A stretch of 64,000 nucleotides of DNA from Termitidicoccus mucosus (GTDB lineage: Bacteria; Verrucomicrobiota; Verrucomicrobiia; Opitutales; Opitutaceae). The stretch covers positions 2,976,001 through 3,040,000 of the forward strand of contig NZ_CP109796.1 in assembly GCF_038725785.1 (NCBI RefSeq), in the 5' to 3' direction. A program made the position numbers and the translations under genes. The notes beneath the pieces were generated by a model. That model had not been told where the DNA came from, searched no databases, and worked only from the letters and a program-made list of their open reading frames with translations. Shown here piece by piece: positions 17,085 through 25,568 of this stretch (its first letter is position 1; each line of letters opens with the position of its first letter).

Positions 17085-18599
17085 TCATCGCCGAAACCAC
17101 TCCGGCACCTTGCCGTCCGCGCCGCGCGGCATGAGCCTTACCCTCCGAAACCCCTCCTCGCAGTGCTGCACGACGGCCTCAAACTTCCGCAGTCGCCGAA
17201 ACTCGTGCGGCTCGATGTAATACTTTTCCTCCTCGGTATGGCTCACCGTGCGCTTCCCGGCCGAATAACCATAGCTGCGTTTTTTATACTTTTTCTTTCC
17301 AAGCGTGTCCGCCGCGATTTTTGCCGACTCCTCATCCGCCGCCTTGCATATGATCCGATTCGCCATGTTGGCGATAAAAACCTTGGCCTTCTGCTCATCG
17401 CCAATCGGCGGGATGAGCGAGGTGTAACTTTGCGTGGCCGCGACCACCGTGGCCTTCGCCTCGCGAATGACATCCACGACATTGTAATCGCTCGTGCCGT
17501 CCTCGCTCGCCGTGATGATTTTCTGCGCCTCATCCGCCCACAGTATCAGCAGATTATCCTTCGCCCGCTCCTCCGCCGGTCGGTCGAAGCGCAGCAGCAC
17601 GTGCGAATAAAACACCAGTTTCAGCAACGTGTGTATATAACGCCGCTCGGTCTTGAAGCGCTGCGGAATCGAGACGCAAATGACCTTGCTCCGGTCAATT
17701 TCTGACATGGAAAACGTTGATTTGTCGGGGCAGAACACCTCGGCGATGTCCGGCGGCGTGAAATGTTTCAACCTGTTGGCGAGCGTGCCGCGCACGCCGC
17801 CCAGTTGCTCGGCGGGCTGGCTGGCGATCTGCGTGCGGTAATGTGCCAGAAGCGACTCGGCCTCCTCGGTGCCCTTGTTTTCAAGTTTGCCCAGAAGCCG
17901 CTTCATCCATGCGTCGGAGGCCAGCAATTCGTGCGCGTTTTCCAGAGTCACCGGCACACCCGTGCACGCCAGCGCGCGGAAGGCGAAGTCCATCTGGATT
18001 TCCGCCTGGGTCTTGAAGAACGGCTGATCCCCGTCCTGCCCGAGCGAGGCCGCGACATCGCAGACATCCTTCGCCTTCGACGAATACGGCAGGCGCGGGT
18101 CTTCCAAAAAGTTGAACACATGCGGAGGCTTCCAGTCCGCCGGCGCGCCCTCGGGACGCACTTTTAGCAAAATCAAATCCTTCTCGCGCCCCAACGCGCG
18201 AAACATGGTGGACAGCGTTTCCCAATAAAGCCCCTTGTCATCAATGCAAACGCCGCCCCAATCCGGGCAGTTTTGCGTGACCTGCCAGAGCATGGTGTTG
18301 ATGGCCGCGAGCGTTTTTCCCGAACCCGTCTCGCCCGTGATGAGCCAGCCCCGGCAAAAGTCATTCTGAGTCCACTTAAACCCTCCCAGCCGCAGAATCG
18401 GTTTCGGTTTCCGGCGCGCGTCGCGCCACGCCCACCACGCGCACGGTAACTGCCAGAGCGCCCAGCCCGTGAGGCCCGCGAGCAACGGCGCGCGCAACAT
18501 GTCGGCGGCGGGTAATCGCGAGGGCACGACATGCCAGTGCCGCCACGCCAGAACCGCGAGCGCCGCGCCGGTGAAGAACAATACGATATGCGTAATCAT
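17085..18599 (-). CDS. Type IV coupling protein (VirD4/TrwB/TraD family)
   Basis: A protein of 504 residues. Two N-terminal membrane helices (about residues 5-20 and 35-57) precede the cytoplasmic ATPase with Walker A TGETGSGKT (residues 88-96) and Walker B NLLILWADEAQ (near residue 350). The family is a hexameric pump that brings the relaxase-DNA complex to the channel. The C-terminal end is short and basic (RRVRLMPRGADGKVPEWFRR). Its start follows a 35-bp candidate operator. Order on this strand is relaxase, small protein, coupling protein, Clp-like remnant, an arrangement seen in mobilisation modules. Confidence 0.9.
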   Translation of the reverse strand: MITHIVLFFTGAALAVLAWRHWHVVPSRLPAADMLRAPLLAGLTGWALWQLPCAWWAWRDARRKPKPILRLGGFKWTQNDFCRGWLITGETGSGKTLAAINTMLWQVTQNCPDWGGVCIDDKGLYWETLSTMFRALGREKDLILLKVRPEGAPADWKPPHVFNFLEDPRLPYSSKAKDVCDVAASLGQDGDQPFFKTQAEIQMDFAFRALACTGVPVTLENAHELLASDAWMKRLLGKLENKGTEEAESLLAHYRTQIASQPAEQLGGVRGTLANRLKHFTPPDIAEVFCPDKSTFSMSEIDRSKVICVSIPQRFKTERRYIHTLLKLVFYSHVLLRFDRPAEERAKDNLLILWADEAQKIITASEDGTSDYNVVDVIREAKATVVAATQSYTSLIPPIGDEQKAKVFIANMANRIICKAADEESAKIAADTLGKKKYKKRSYGYSAGKRTVSHTEEEKYYIEPHEFRRLRKFEAVVQHCEEGFRRVRLMPRGADGKVPEWFRR

Positions 18600-18634
18600 T
18601 CAGGCCGATCATGCCGGAATCTTCCCGCCTTGGA

Positions 18635-18669
18635 TTGGATATTCCCGGCATTTTTCAGGACAAAACCGG
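18635..18669 (-). promoter_or_regulatory. Candidate AraC-type operator, copy B, ahead of the coupling protein gene
   Basis: Read on the minus strand, two direct copies of AAAAATGCCGG are separated by 10 bases (21-bp period) here and just beyond 18669. The 35-bp core matches 189-223 with three substitutions. Its 3' edge lies 36 bp upstream of the coupling protein ATG, where a promoter would be expected. The function is inferred from position and periodicity. Confidence 0.5.
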
Positions 18670-18691
18670 CATTTTTTTGAACACGCGCGCA

Positions 18692-19090
18692 TCAAGGTCC
18701 GAGTTTTTTGACTTCGACCGACACAACGACAGGCTCCCCGTCATCGCCGGACAAGCCGAGGAATTTTTCCTCCACGGCGCGCACTTCCGCAAGGCGCATG
18801 GCGTGCAGGCCGTCCATGAGTTTTGCGAGGTGTTTTCCGCGCAGCACGGCCTCGTAACGCGCGAAGCTCAGTTCGATGCGGTCCGGCGCGTGGTCGCGCG
18901 CGTCCGCTGCCGTGAAAACCGCGCCGTAAAAACTCGCCCAGGGCAATTCCCATGCGCGGGTATTATCCGCCGCAAGGCGCAGGCAGCGCGGCTCGGCTCC
19001 GACAGTTTCAGTCGGCGGATGGCCGTGCGCGGGCGCGCCGCCGTCTTCGCGATCCAGTTTGTCCAATGCTTTTTTTAACGACAGTCTCAT
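18692..19090 (-). CDS. Small hypothetical protein between relaxase and coupling protein
   Basis: A protein of 132 residues, basic at the N-terminus (MRLSLKKALDKLDREDGG) and helical in the second half (LAKLMDGLHAMRLAEVRAVE). No membrane segment or known motif. Its ATG overlaps the relaxase stop by 4 bp (ATGA), which implies translational coupling. Given the position, a relaxosome accessory role is possible, but no DNA-binding fold can be recognised. Confidence 0.6.
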   Translation of the reverse strand: MRLSLKKALDKLDREDGGAPAHGHPPTETVGAEPRCLRLAADNTRAWELPWASFYGAVFTAADARDHAPDRIELSFARYEAVLRGKHLAKLMDGLHAMRLAEVRAVEEKFLGLSGDDGEPVVVSVEVKKLGP

Positions 19091-21951
19091 GGGCTGATTC
19101 CTTTCCGTGGGTTGGGTTGTTGCGATTGATACATGGGGGACAAGGTGTGTTGTGCCGGCGCCTGCACGGCGTGCGACGGCGCATGGGTGGCGCGGAGGGC
19201 TTCGTAGTGTTGCGCAATGACGCGCTGGTGCTCCCCGCTCAACCGCGCCTGCAAACCCGCTTGCGCGGTCTCGTCGATGGCCAACGACACGGCGGGAGCG
19301 CGGTTGCCTTCCTGCTCGATGCGTGTGCGCAGCGCGGTCGCGTCATCGGTGAAGACCAGCGCCTGTTTTCTCGCCCGCGAGATGCCGACATACCACTGGT
19401 TGCGGTTGACCGCGACGGGCTTGGTTTCATCGCCCGCGCAGTGCAGGAGCACGGTGTCCACGGTCTTGCCTTGCGAGGCGTAGGTCGTGACGGCGTAGCC
19501 GGGGATGAACATGCGCTGCGACGCGGCGAGGGTTTTGCACGCGCCGGCATCGTCGCGCACGCGGATGCGCCCGTCCTTCATCACGCGCAGCACGGTGGCC
19601 AGCTCGCCGTTGCGAATGGCCGCGCCCTCGGCGGACTTGCCGTTGAATTTCATCTGCAAGCGGTCGCCGCGCGCCAGTTCGATCTCGCGGGCGCGCACCG
19701 GCACGAGGCAGGCGGCGGCATGGTTGTAACTGACGGCGGTGTCGCGCCCGTCCTTGCACAGCGTCACGCCGCCGGCACCGGCGGCAACGATTTCGCAAAA
19801 ATCACCGCGCTGGAAGCGGCCGTATCCGCGCAAAAAATACACCCCTTCACCGGGGACATAAAACCGCTCGTCGCGCCTTTGCGCCTCCGTCAGGTCAACC
19901 GCCTGCCACGAGGCGACGGGCACGCCGGATTTTAGGATGCCCGCATTTTTGAGTTCGGCGCGGATGGCCGCGTTGAGCGTGCGAACCGCGTCCCAGGTCC
20001 GCGCGACGGCGAGCACATCCTCCTTGCGTTCCACGGCCTCGCGGTAGCGTGCGGCGATTTCCTTGGGCAGCGTCTCGGCGTCGCCTTCGCGCACCCAGCC
20101 GAGGCGTTCCAGTTTTTCGAGTGATTCCACGAGTTTCCCATCGGCGGCGGCTTTCACCGCGTCGCGGTAGCCGCGCACGGCGCGCTTTTGCTCTCGCGAC
20201 GAAACGGCGTCGGGATTCTGGCGCCGGATGGTGTCCAGCTTGACCGGATGCAGGCCGGCCTGCGTTTCGAGGATGCGCAGCGCATCCGAGGCGGCGACGG
20301 CCCCCTGCTGGCGCGTGTCGCCGGAGAGGATGACGCGCCCGCCGCACTCGCGCGCGGCCCCGACGATGCGCAGCATGTCCCTGCCGCCGATCTGCCCGGC
20401 CTCGTCCACGACCACGACCGTGCCGCGTTCAAGGGTCGCGTGGCTTGAAAAAGCCAGCAGCCGCGCCACGGTGTCGGCGTCCAAACCGTCGCGGCGCAGG
20501 TCGGCGGCCTGCTGGTGCTGCGGGGCGAACACGCGCACGGGATGCCCCGCTGTTTCCAAACCGCGCACGACCTCGCGCAGGGTGTGACTTTTGCCCGTGC
20601 CTGCTCCTCCTTGAAAAAGCGTGATAAAGTCGCGGCTGCGCAGGATGCGGATGACCGCGGAACGCTGGTCGGGCTTGAGGCCGGACGCGGGCGTGAAATG
20701 ATCGTTGAACGGGTGGCAGGCATCGCGCCCGTCGCGCGCGGCCAGAATGAGGTTCCATTCGGCTTGAAGGGTTTCGCGATGGGTCAGTTTGCGCGTGCCG
20801 GCTTCGCGGAAAAAATCCCTGCCGGCGACGGCGGCTTCGAGGTCGGCGAGCGTGAAGGCTTCGCCGCGTCCGCGCATGAGCGCGGCGGACATCAATTCAT
20901 AATCGGTGGACACGGCGTTGCGCTCGAAAACGTGTTTTTCCGCCCACGCGAAAAAACCGCCCACGTCCGGTTTTTTCGCGACAGCGGCGGCGGCTTCATT
21001 TGTCGCGGGTATTGGTAATTTCCCCGGAGCAATGCACGAGAGCGCGGCGCGTTCTTCGTGAGTCATTTCCGCGGCCCAGCGCGGACGCAGTTTTTCGGAG
21101 GACAGGCTTTTTATTTTGCGGCGGCGCACATCATGCGCGACCTGCTTGCGGAGATTTTTTTCATTGCCCCGCAACCCTTCCGTTTCGATGCGTTTCTGCG
21201 CTGCCTCGTCAATCTGGCGGTGGCGTTTTGAGAACCGCTCGACGACCGATTCCGGCACGCCGGCGATTTCAAAGTCGCGCGCGTTGTTGGTGAGCGTGTA
21301 GCCGAGTTCGCGCAGCCCCCTGGCGAGTTCGTGATAATAAAGATTCTCGGCAAATTTCTGCGCCCGATACATGCCGGTCGCGTGCAGCGCCTTCCACCGT
21401 TGCTCATCCCAGTCATAGGTGGCGTTCATAAAAATGCAGTGCGTGTGCAAATGGGGGTCGAGCTCGCGGCTGGTGTCGTGGCGGAACAGCGCGCAGAGCG
21501 TATTGCCCGTGACGCGCTCGGAGTTCGCACCGTCCTTGCGCACGCGCGTCTCGGCAAATTTTTCCAGCGCGTCCGCCATCGCGCGAGCCGCCTCGTCATG
21601 AAGTTTCAAAATCCGGTCATCCTGATACAACGCGACGATGGAAACAGACTTCGGCGGCGAAATCGTAAAATCGTAAAACACGCGCCGGTTCGACACCGTG
21701 AGATCGCCTTCGCGCCGGGTCGTGTTGCGGCGCGCGGTGAGCCATTGGCCGGTTTTCGGGCTCAACCCCTCGCACAGTTTTATAAACGCCTCCTCGGTGA
21801 CTTTTTCATCGAGTCCGAGCAACGCCGCGCCCTCGCCGCGCCATTCGCCGGGGACGACATGGCCGTCCATGTAATAATCCCCGGTGGCAAGGTGCTCGCG
21901 AAAGTATCCCTTCGCGTTGGCAAGATTGAGTTGTGGCTTGGGCGTGAGCAT
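19087..21951 (-). CDS. MobF-family relaxase-helicase (TrwC/TraI type)
   Basis: A protein of 954 residues. The N-terminal relaxase domain starts MLTPKPQLNLANAKGYFREH, has the DYY tyrosine pair expected for the MobF nicking residue, and the metal-binding three-histidine motif in ELDPHLHTHCIF (about residue 160). The C-terminal half is an AAA/RecD2-like helicase with Walker A GGAGTGKSHT (about residue 448), Walker B VVVVDEAGQ (about 512) and later TYASQGKTVD motif. MobF relaxases nick oriT and unwind the transferred strand. The frame is open to an upstream GTG at 22053; the ATG at 21951 is chosen because family members begin at this domain, though no strong ribosome site precedes it. Confidence 0.9.
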   Translation of the reverse strand: MLTPKPQLNLANAKGYFREHLATGDYYMDGHVVPGEWRGEGAALLGLDEKVTEEAFIKLCEGLSPKTGQWLTARRNTTRREGDLTVSNRRVFYDFTISPPKSVSIVALYQDDRILKLHDEAARAMADALEKFAETRVRKDGANSERVTGNTLCALFRHDTSRELDPHLHTHCIFMNATYDWDEQRWKALHATGMYRAQKFAENLYYHELARGLRELGYTLTNNARDFEIAGVPESVVERFSKRHRQIDEAAQKRIETEGLRGNEKNLRKQVAHDVRRRKIKSLSSEKLRPRWAAEMTHEERAALSCIAPGKLPIPATNEAAAAVAKKPDVGGFFAWAEKHVFERNAVSTDYELMSAALMRGRGEAFTLADLEAAVAGRDFFREAGTRKLTHRETLQAEWNLILAARDGRDACHPFNDHFTPASGLKPDQRSAVIRILRSRDFITLFQGGAGTGKSHTLREVVRGLETAGHPVRVFAPQHQQAADLRRDGLDADTVARLLAFSSHATLERGTVVVVDEAGQIGGRDMLRIVGAARECGGRVILSGDTRQQGAVAASDALRILETQAGLHPVKLDTIRRQNPDAVSSREQKRAVRGYRDAVKAAADGKLVESLEKLERLGWVREGDAETLPKEIAARYREAVERKEDVLAVARTWDAVRTLNAAIRAELKNAGILKSGVPVASWQAVDLTEAQRRDERFYVPGEGVYFLRGYGRFQRGDFCEIVAAGAGGVTLCKDGRDTAVSYNHAAACLVPVRAREIELARGDRLQMKFNGKSAEGAAIRNGELATVLRVMKDGRIRVRDDAGACKTLAASQRMFIPGYAVTTYASQGKTVDTVLLHCAGDETKPVAVNRNQWYVGISRARKQALVFTDDATALRTRIEQEGNRAPAVSLAIDETAQAGLQARLSGEHQRVIAQHYEALRATHAPSHAVQAPAQHTLSPMYQSQQPNPRKGISP

Positions 21952-22053
21952 CGAATAATAACGCGACCTGGCGCGCGGGAAACCACCCTCATCCGAGGCG
22001 TTGGGAAAACGCATCCGCGCTTCAAGTGGCAGGACGCATTTCCCCTTCGCCAC

Positions 22054-23125
22054 CTGGCGAATGTTTTTTTAAGGACGGCTTCCATATATAGGGGTGCATG
22101 TAAATGCACCCGCGCGGCATGTCGCCGTGTGACCGGTTTTTATATACAGGTGTGGAGGCTTCGCACCGGCGCTTTTGATGTGCCCGACTTGCACGGAGTC
22201 GCGCCGCGCCCCTGCGTGCCTTGGGTCACGGCGTGACACCGTGCGGGGCGGATTGATAATCAGGCACGGGGCGGGAGGGCGCGAAGACACGGGCGCGCTC
22301 CTCGTTTCGCTCCACCTCCAAACCGTCGCGGGCGCGCTCGTTCCTCGCGCCGCCCCGCCCCGGTTTTCCGGTTCCGCTTCGCTGCGGGCGTCCCGTGACT
22401 TCGCGCCCGGCCTTTGTATAAAACACACGCTCTGCGGAAATGCGGACAACCGCGCCGGCAAGCATATAAATCATTCGTGGCCCGATGGAGGGGAATGTTT
22501 TTTGATATTACAGATTTTCCCGCAATTAACCCGTCATGATGTTTCGATGGGCAAATGCGCCTTCGATTACTTTCGGCTCATTCGCGCCGGATAATTATAA
22601 AACCGGACACGGCCGCCATCGCCACGCGCGAACGACCGCCTGTTTTACGAGCCCGCCATGCAACGCCGACTCATGCGCGAAGGCGCGTTGCGTCCGTCGT
22701 CCCTCCGTCCGCAGCGCGCCCCCGCGCCGTGGCGGAAACAACCCCGTCAGCCGGGCGAAGACTTGGGCGCGCCCGTCGCTTTCGGCGGGCCGTCGGGCGG
22801 GCGGCGGACCCGCTGCGCGCCCGCCTCCGCCGCCGTCACTGCCGCGCTCCAAGGCGTCCCAAGACTCCGCCGGGCCGGTGAAAAACCTCCATTCAGGGAC
22901 GCGGAGAATCGAAAAAACAAAACCAGCCGGTTCATCCACCGGGGTGGTTTTTCAATATGAATATCGAGCGGCACGGCAACCGGGCGTGAATCGCCGCGAA
23001 GACGGATTTTCCACGAAGCATAAACACGCGGAGCGCGGGAGAAATTTTCATGCGCGCACGATGGTGGAATCAATCCGGCCAGCGCCGCCTCGACATGACT
23101 ACTTCTCTCTCGTCGCATCCCATTT
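22054..23125. other. Gene-free stretch upstream of the relaxase, possible oriT region
   Basis: About 1.1 kb with no ORF that resembles a protein: the open frames here are short, arginine/proline-rich and mutually overlapping. It holds small palindromes, for example GTCAC/GTGAC at about 22225-22238 next to TGATAATCA. MobF elements usually have oriT close to the relaxase gene, so this is where oriT and the relaxase promoter would be expected; no nic sequence can be named. From about 22590 the composition becomes very GC-rich. Confidence 0.35.
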
Positions 23126-23183
23126 TACCACACTCGCGTCAAGGTGCTTCCGGCTCGTTCCTCGCCGTGCTCCACCTTGACGC
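23126..23183. repeat. Palindromic element, copy 1 of a four-member family
   Basis: An 11-bp stem GCGTCAAGGTG (23136-23146) pairs with CACCTTGACGC (23173-23183); CATTTTACCAC precedes it. Its relatives are at 24166-24250, 24906-24990 and 26424-26481 and share the TCAA..TTGA stem and a GCTCCTTCGTCGC-like centre. It lies about 90 bp before the first small accessory gene, and the GCGCGATTCCGC tail just ahead of that gene is shared with the two long repeats. Confidence 0.55.
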
Positions 23184-23274
23184 GGTGTGCTGCGGGGACG
23201 ATGCGAGTCGAGCAGAGCACCGGACAACCCGGCACGAGGCCGGGCGCGGAGCGCCGCGCGATTCCGCATCTCAT

Positions 23275-23628
23275 ATGGAAAATGCAACCGTAACAGCGGA
23301 CAAGCCGCTCACCAAAAAAGAAACCGAATGCGCCGAGGCCGTCGCATCCTTGAAAAAATGGCTCAAGCCTGGCGACACCGTCTATACCATCCTGCGCCAT
23401 GTCAGCGCCTCCGGCATGAGCCGTGGCATGGACGTTTATACAATCAGCGGTAATAAACCGCGCCGGCTGACATGGAGCGCGGCCAAGGCGCTTGACGCCA
23501 CCTATGACCGCCGGAAAGAAACCCTCCGCGTGTCCGGGGTTGGCGAGGATGCGGGATTCGCCACGGTCTATCATCTCTCGTGCAAACTCTTCGGGGACGG
23601 ATACGCCCTCCTGCACCGCTGGCTCTGA
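23275..23628 (+). CDS. Small phage/ICE-type hypothetical protein
   Basis: A protein of 117 residues without signal peptide. The central segment LKPGDTVYTILRHVSASGMSRGMDVY is a pattern I know from many small hypothetical proteins of phages and conjugative elements, where it appears as a conserved domain of unknown role. The C-terminal part (GFATVYHLSCKLFGDGYALLHRWL) is conserved-looking too. The ATG at 23275 follows the GCGATTCCGC repeat tail; the frame is open back to 23050 but that part is repeat and low-complexity. First of the small accessory genes downstream of the relaxase region. Confidence 0.7.
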   Translation: MENATVTADKPLTKKETECAEAVASLKKWLKPGDTVYTILRHVSASGMSRGMDVYTISGNKPRRLTWSAAKALDATYDRRKETLRVSGVGEDAGFATVYHLSCKLFGDGYALLHRWL

Positions 23629-23667
23629 AGGCGCAGTCGCGAAACACATCCAGATGAAAGGAATGTC

Positions 23668-24042
23668 ATGACAAACGAAGATTTATTTGGAAAACCGGTT
23701 TATTCATACACACGCAAACAGGCCATCGCCGACGGCGTGCTCATTGACCTCAGTGGCGACAAACTCATCCACGCTCACTGGAAATACCCGCTCGCGACCA
23801 CCAGCACGGTGTGGGAGACTGTCCAAAGCGCCGTCCGCGATCATGACAACGACCTCAATGGAATCCTGCACGACCTCAGCGTGCTGGCCAAGCTGCGGAT
23901 ACGCAGCGGAAAAACCGCCGACTCCGACACGGCGCGCTTCACCGCAATTATTGGTAAACGCACGCGCGCGCTGAAACTCCACCTCGGCCTCGGTGACAAC
24001 CACGAGCCGGTTTTGACCCTCATGTTCGACGACGAGGATTGA
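23668..24042 (+). CDS. DUF6573 family protein
   Basis: A protein of 124 residues that opens with the family pattern DLFGKPVYSYTRKQAIADGV followed by LIDLS. DUF6573 proteins are common on plasmids, ICEs and phages and have no known role; the fold is thought to be small and cytoplasmic. The C-terminal part (TRALKLHLGLGDNHEPVLTL) is conserved in type. It is preceded by a ribosome site (AAAGGAATGTC region), lies 39 bp after the previous gene and is followed by a perfect intrinsic terminator. Confidence 0.82.
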   Translation: MTNEDLFGKPVYSYTRKQAIADGVLIDLSGDKLIHAHWKYPLATTSTVWETVQSAVRDHDNDLNGILHDLSVLAKLRIRSGKTADSDTARFTAIIGKRTRALKLHLGLGDNHEPVLTLMFDDED

Positions 24043-24065
24043 ACGCCGGACGACGGCAAAAACCA

Positions 24066-24098
24066 CAGGGGCGCGGCTCATCCGCGCCCCTGTTTTTT
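24066..24098 (+). terminator. Rho-independent terminator after the DUF6573 gene
   Basis: Perfect 11-bp GC-rich stem (CAGGGGCGCGG / CCGCGCCCCTG) with a 5-nt loop followed by TTTTTT, 24 bases after the stop codon. This ends the transcription unit of the two preceding small genes. Confidence 0.88.
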
Positions 24099-24104
24099 GA
24101 CAGG

Positions 24105-24328
24105 GAAATGGGGGCATCCACCCGTGGAAAAAACAGGCCCGCCTGCTGCTGGTTACCCATGCTGGCACATCGTCAATGTAGAACGCTCCTGCGTCGCGTC
24201 TCCACACCGGACGCCTCCGCATCCGCTCCGGCGTCCTTTGACTTGATGTGCGCGGGCAACCGCGTGAATCGGCGGAGCCGATGACAACCCGGCACGAAGC
24301 CGGGAAACGGACTCCCGCGCGATTCCGC
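24105..24328. repeat. Long direct repeat, copy 1 (about 225 bp)
   Basis: Closely similar (estimated by eye at over 85 percent) to 24843-25071 in the same orientation. Shared parts include GGCATCCRCCCGTGGAAAAA, CACATCGTCAATGTAG, CCTTTGACTTGATGTG and CCGCGTGAATCGGCGGAGCC. It contains an imperfect palindrome, CACATCGTCAA / TTGACTTGATGTG, at 24166-24250. It ends in GCGCGATTCCGC just before the start codon of the truncated RadC-like gene. Confidence 0.85.
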
Positions 24329-24334
24329 TAAAAA

Positions 24335-24730
24335 ATGCGTATCTACGAGATTAAACTCACTTACAATCTCATCCAATCCGGACCGGCCGAGGCATTAAAC
24401 TGCGCGGCCAAGGTGGTCGCCTATATGCAAGGCGCGTTCGATGCCTATCCCGAGCAGGAAATGTGTTACCTGATTTGCTTGAATCGGAAATTGAAGCCCA
24501 CCGCCCGCATCATGATCACCCTGGGCACCCAGAGTGCCTCACTTCTCACCCCGCGCGAGTTTTACCGCGCCGCCATCGCCGCATCCGCCTCCACCGCTTG
24601 GACTTGGATATTTTTCATTCAGAGAACAGGGTCTGATCTAAGGAAAACCATCGCTGGCGGAAGGCCACGCAGTCATAATGCCACTTCCGCCAAGGTTCCC
24701 CGACACGCGCATATGACACCGCACCGGTGA
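24335..24730 (+). pseudogene. RadC/JAB-domain protein, truncated
   Basis: The first 90 residues match the N-terminal part of element-borne RadC-like JAB proteins: YEIKLTYNLIQSGPAEALNC, MQGAFDAYPEQEMCYLICLN and LTPREFYRAAIAASAS. After this point the expected metal-binding HxHPSGDxxPS region is replaced by unrelated residues (TWIFFIQRTGSDLRKT) and the frame closes 40 codons later. The protease-like JAMM site is therefore absent. The gene lies between the two long repeats, which could have caused the rearrangement. RadC-like genes of this type are typical plasmid and phage cargo of unknown role. Confidence 0.75.
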
Positions 24731-24842
24731 TTGCCTCGCCTGCGCACCGGCACACACTGCGCAACACACCGCCGAAAGCGCCAGCCACGGCCATGAGACG
24801 GCATCCTGCATGCGCGCCAAGGCTCCCTTTTTGTTCGCCAGA

Positions 24843-25071
24843 GAAATGAGGGGCATCCGCCCGTGGAAAAAAACAGGCCCGCCGCTGCTGGTTCCCAACG
24901 CGTATCACATCGTCAATGTAGTGCGCTCCTTCGTCGCGCCTCCACACCGGACGCCTCCGCATCCGCTTCGGCGTCCTTTGACTTGATGTGAGCGGGGAAC
25001 CGCGTGAATCGGCGGAGCCGTCACGAATACCCCGGCACGGTGCCGGGAAACGGACTCCCGCGCGATTCCGC
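24843..25071. repeat. Long direct repeat, copy 2 (about 230 bp)
   Basis: Second copy of the 24105-24328 repeat, same orientation. Internal palindrome CACATCGTCAA / TTGACTTGATGTG at 24906-24990. It ends in GCGCGATTCCGC 9 bp before the next small gene. The two copies flank the truncated RadC-like gene, so recombination between them would delete it. Confidence 0.85.
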
Positions 25072-25079
25072 GAATCAAC

Positions 25080-25568
25080 ATGACAACAGAAACGGCATCC
25101 GCCCTCGAAACACGTTACCTGCCCAAGGGCCGCAGGCTCGGCTCCGTCCACCGGGAAATCCTTCATTATATAAACAGCGGGGAGACCGCGTTGTTCAGAT
25201 TCCTTCGCGGTTATCTCAATGCCGCCTCGCTTTGGACATCCCGCGACGACAACGAAGAATACCTCGACGCCACCCACACTATCGAGGACATCGCAATCGC
25301 CTCGCTGGTGAGCGCATGGGCCGAGTGCTCGCAATTCTGCCGCGAATGCGCCACCGATTTGACCCACCTCGACGACGAGCGCAACGGCCACGACTTCTGG
25401 CTCACCCGCAATCACCACGGCAGCTACTGGGATGAGCCCGTCAATGACGAACTTGCCGAGTTCGCCATGCAGCAACTCACCCGCGCCAGCGAATCCTATG
25501 GCGAGGTCGATCTCCACATCGGCGACGACCGCAAACTCCACTTCAGCAACGAAAGGAGTTTTATATGA
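25080..25568 (+). CDS. Phage/ICE-type hypothetical protein
   Basis: A protein of 162 residues. The C-terminal half holds NGHDFWLTRNHHGSYWDE and ASESYGEVDLHIGDD, a pattern found in many small hypothetical proteins of phages and plasmids. The N-terminal half is helical and acidic (EEYLDATHTIEDIAIASLVS). No signal or membrane segment. It starts right after the second long repeat, and its stop overlaps the next gene (ATGA). Function unknown. Confidence 0.72.
   Translation: MTTETASALETRYLPKGRRLGSVHREILHYINSGETALFRFLRGYLNAASLWTSRDDNEEYLDATHTIEDIAIASLVSAWAECSQFCRECATDLTHLDDERNGHDFWLTRNHHGSYWDEPVNDELAEFAMQQLTRASESYGEVDLHIGDDRKLHFSNERSFI

Noticed and set aside
22175-22939. Several ORFs of 80-140 codons between the relaxase and the first accessory gene
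   Set aside because: All are arginine/proline-rich, overlap each other on both strands and lack ribosome sites.
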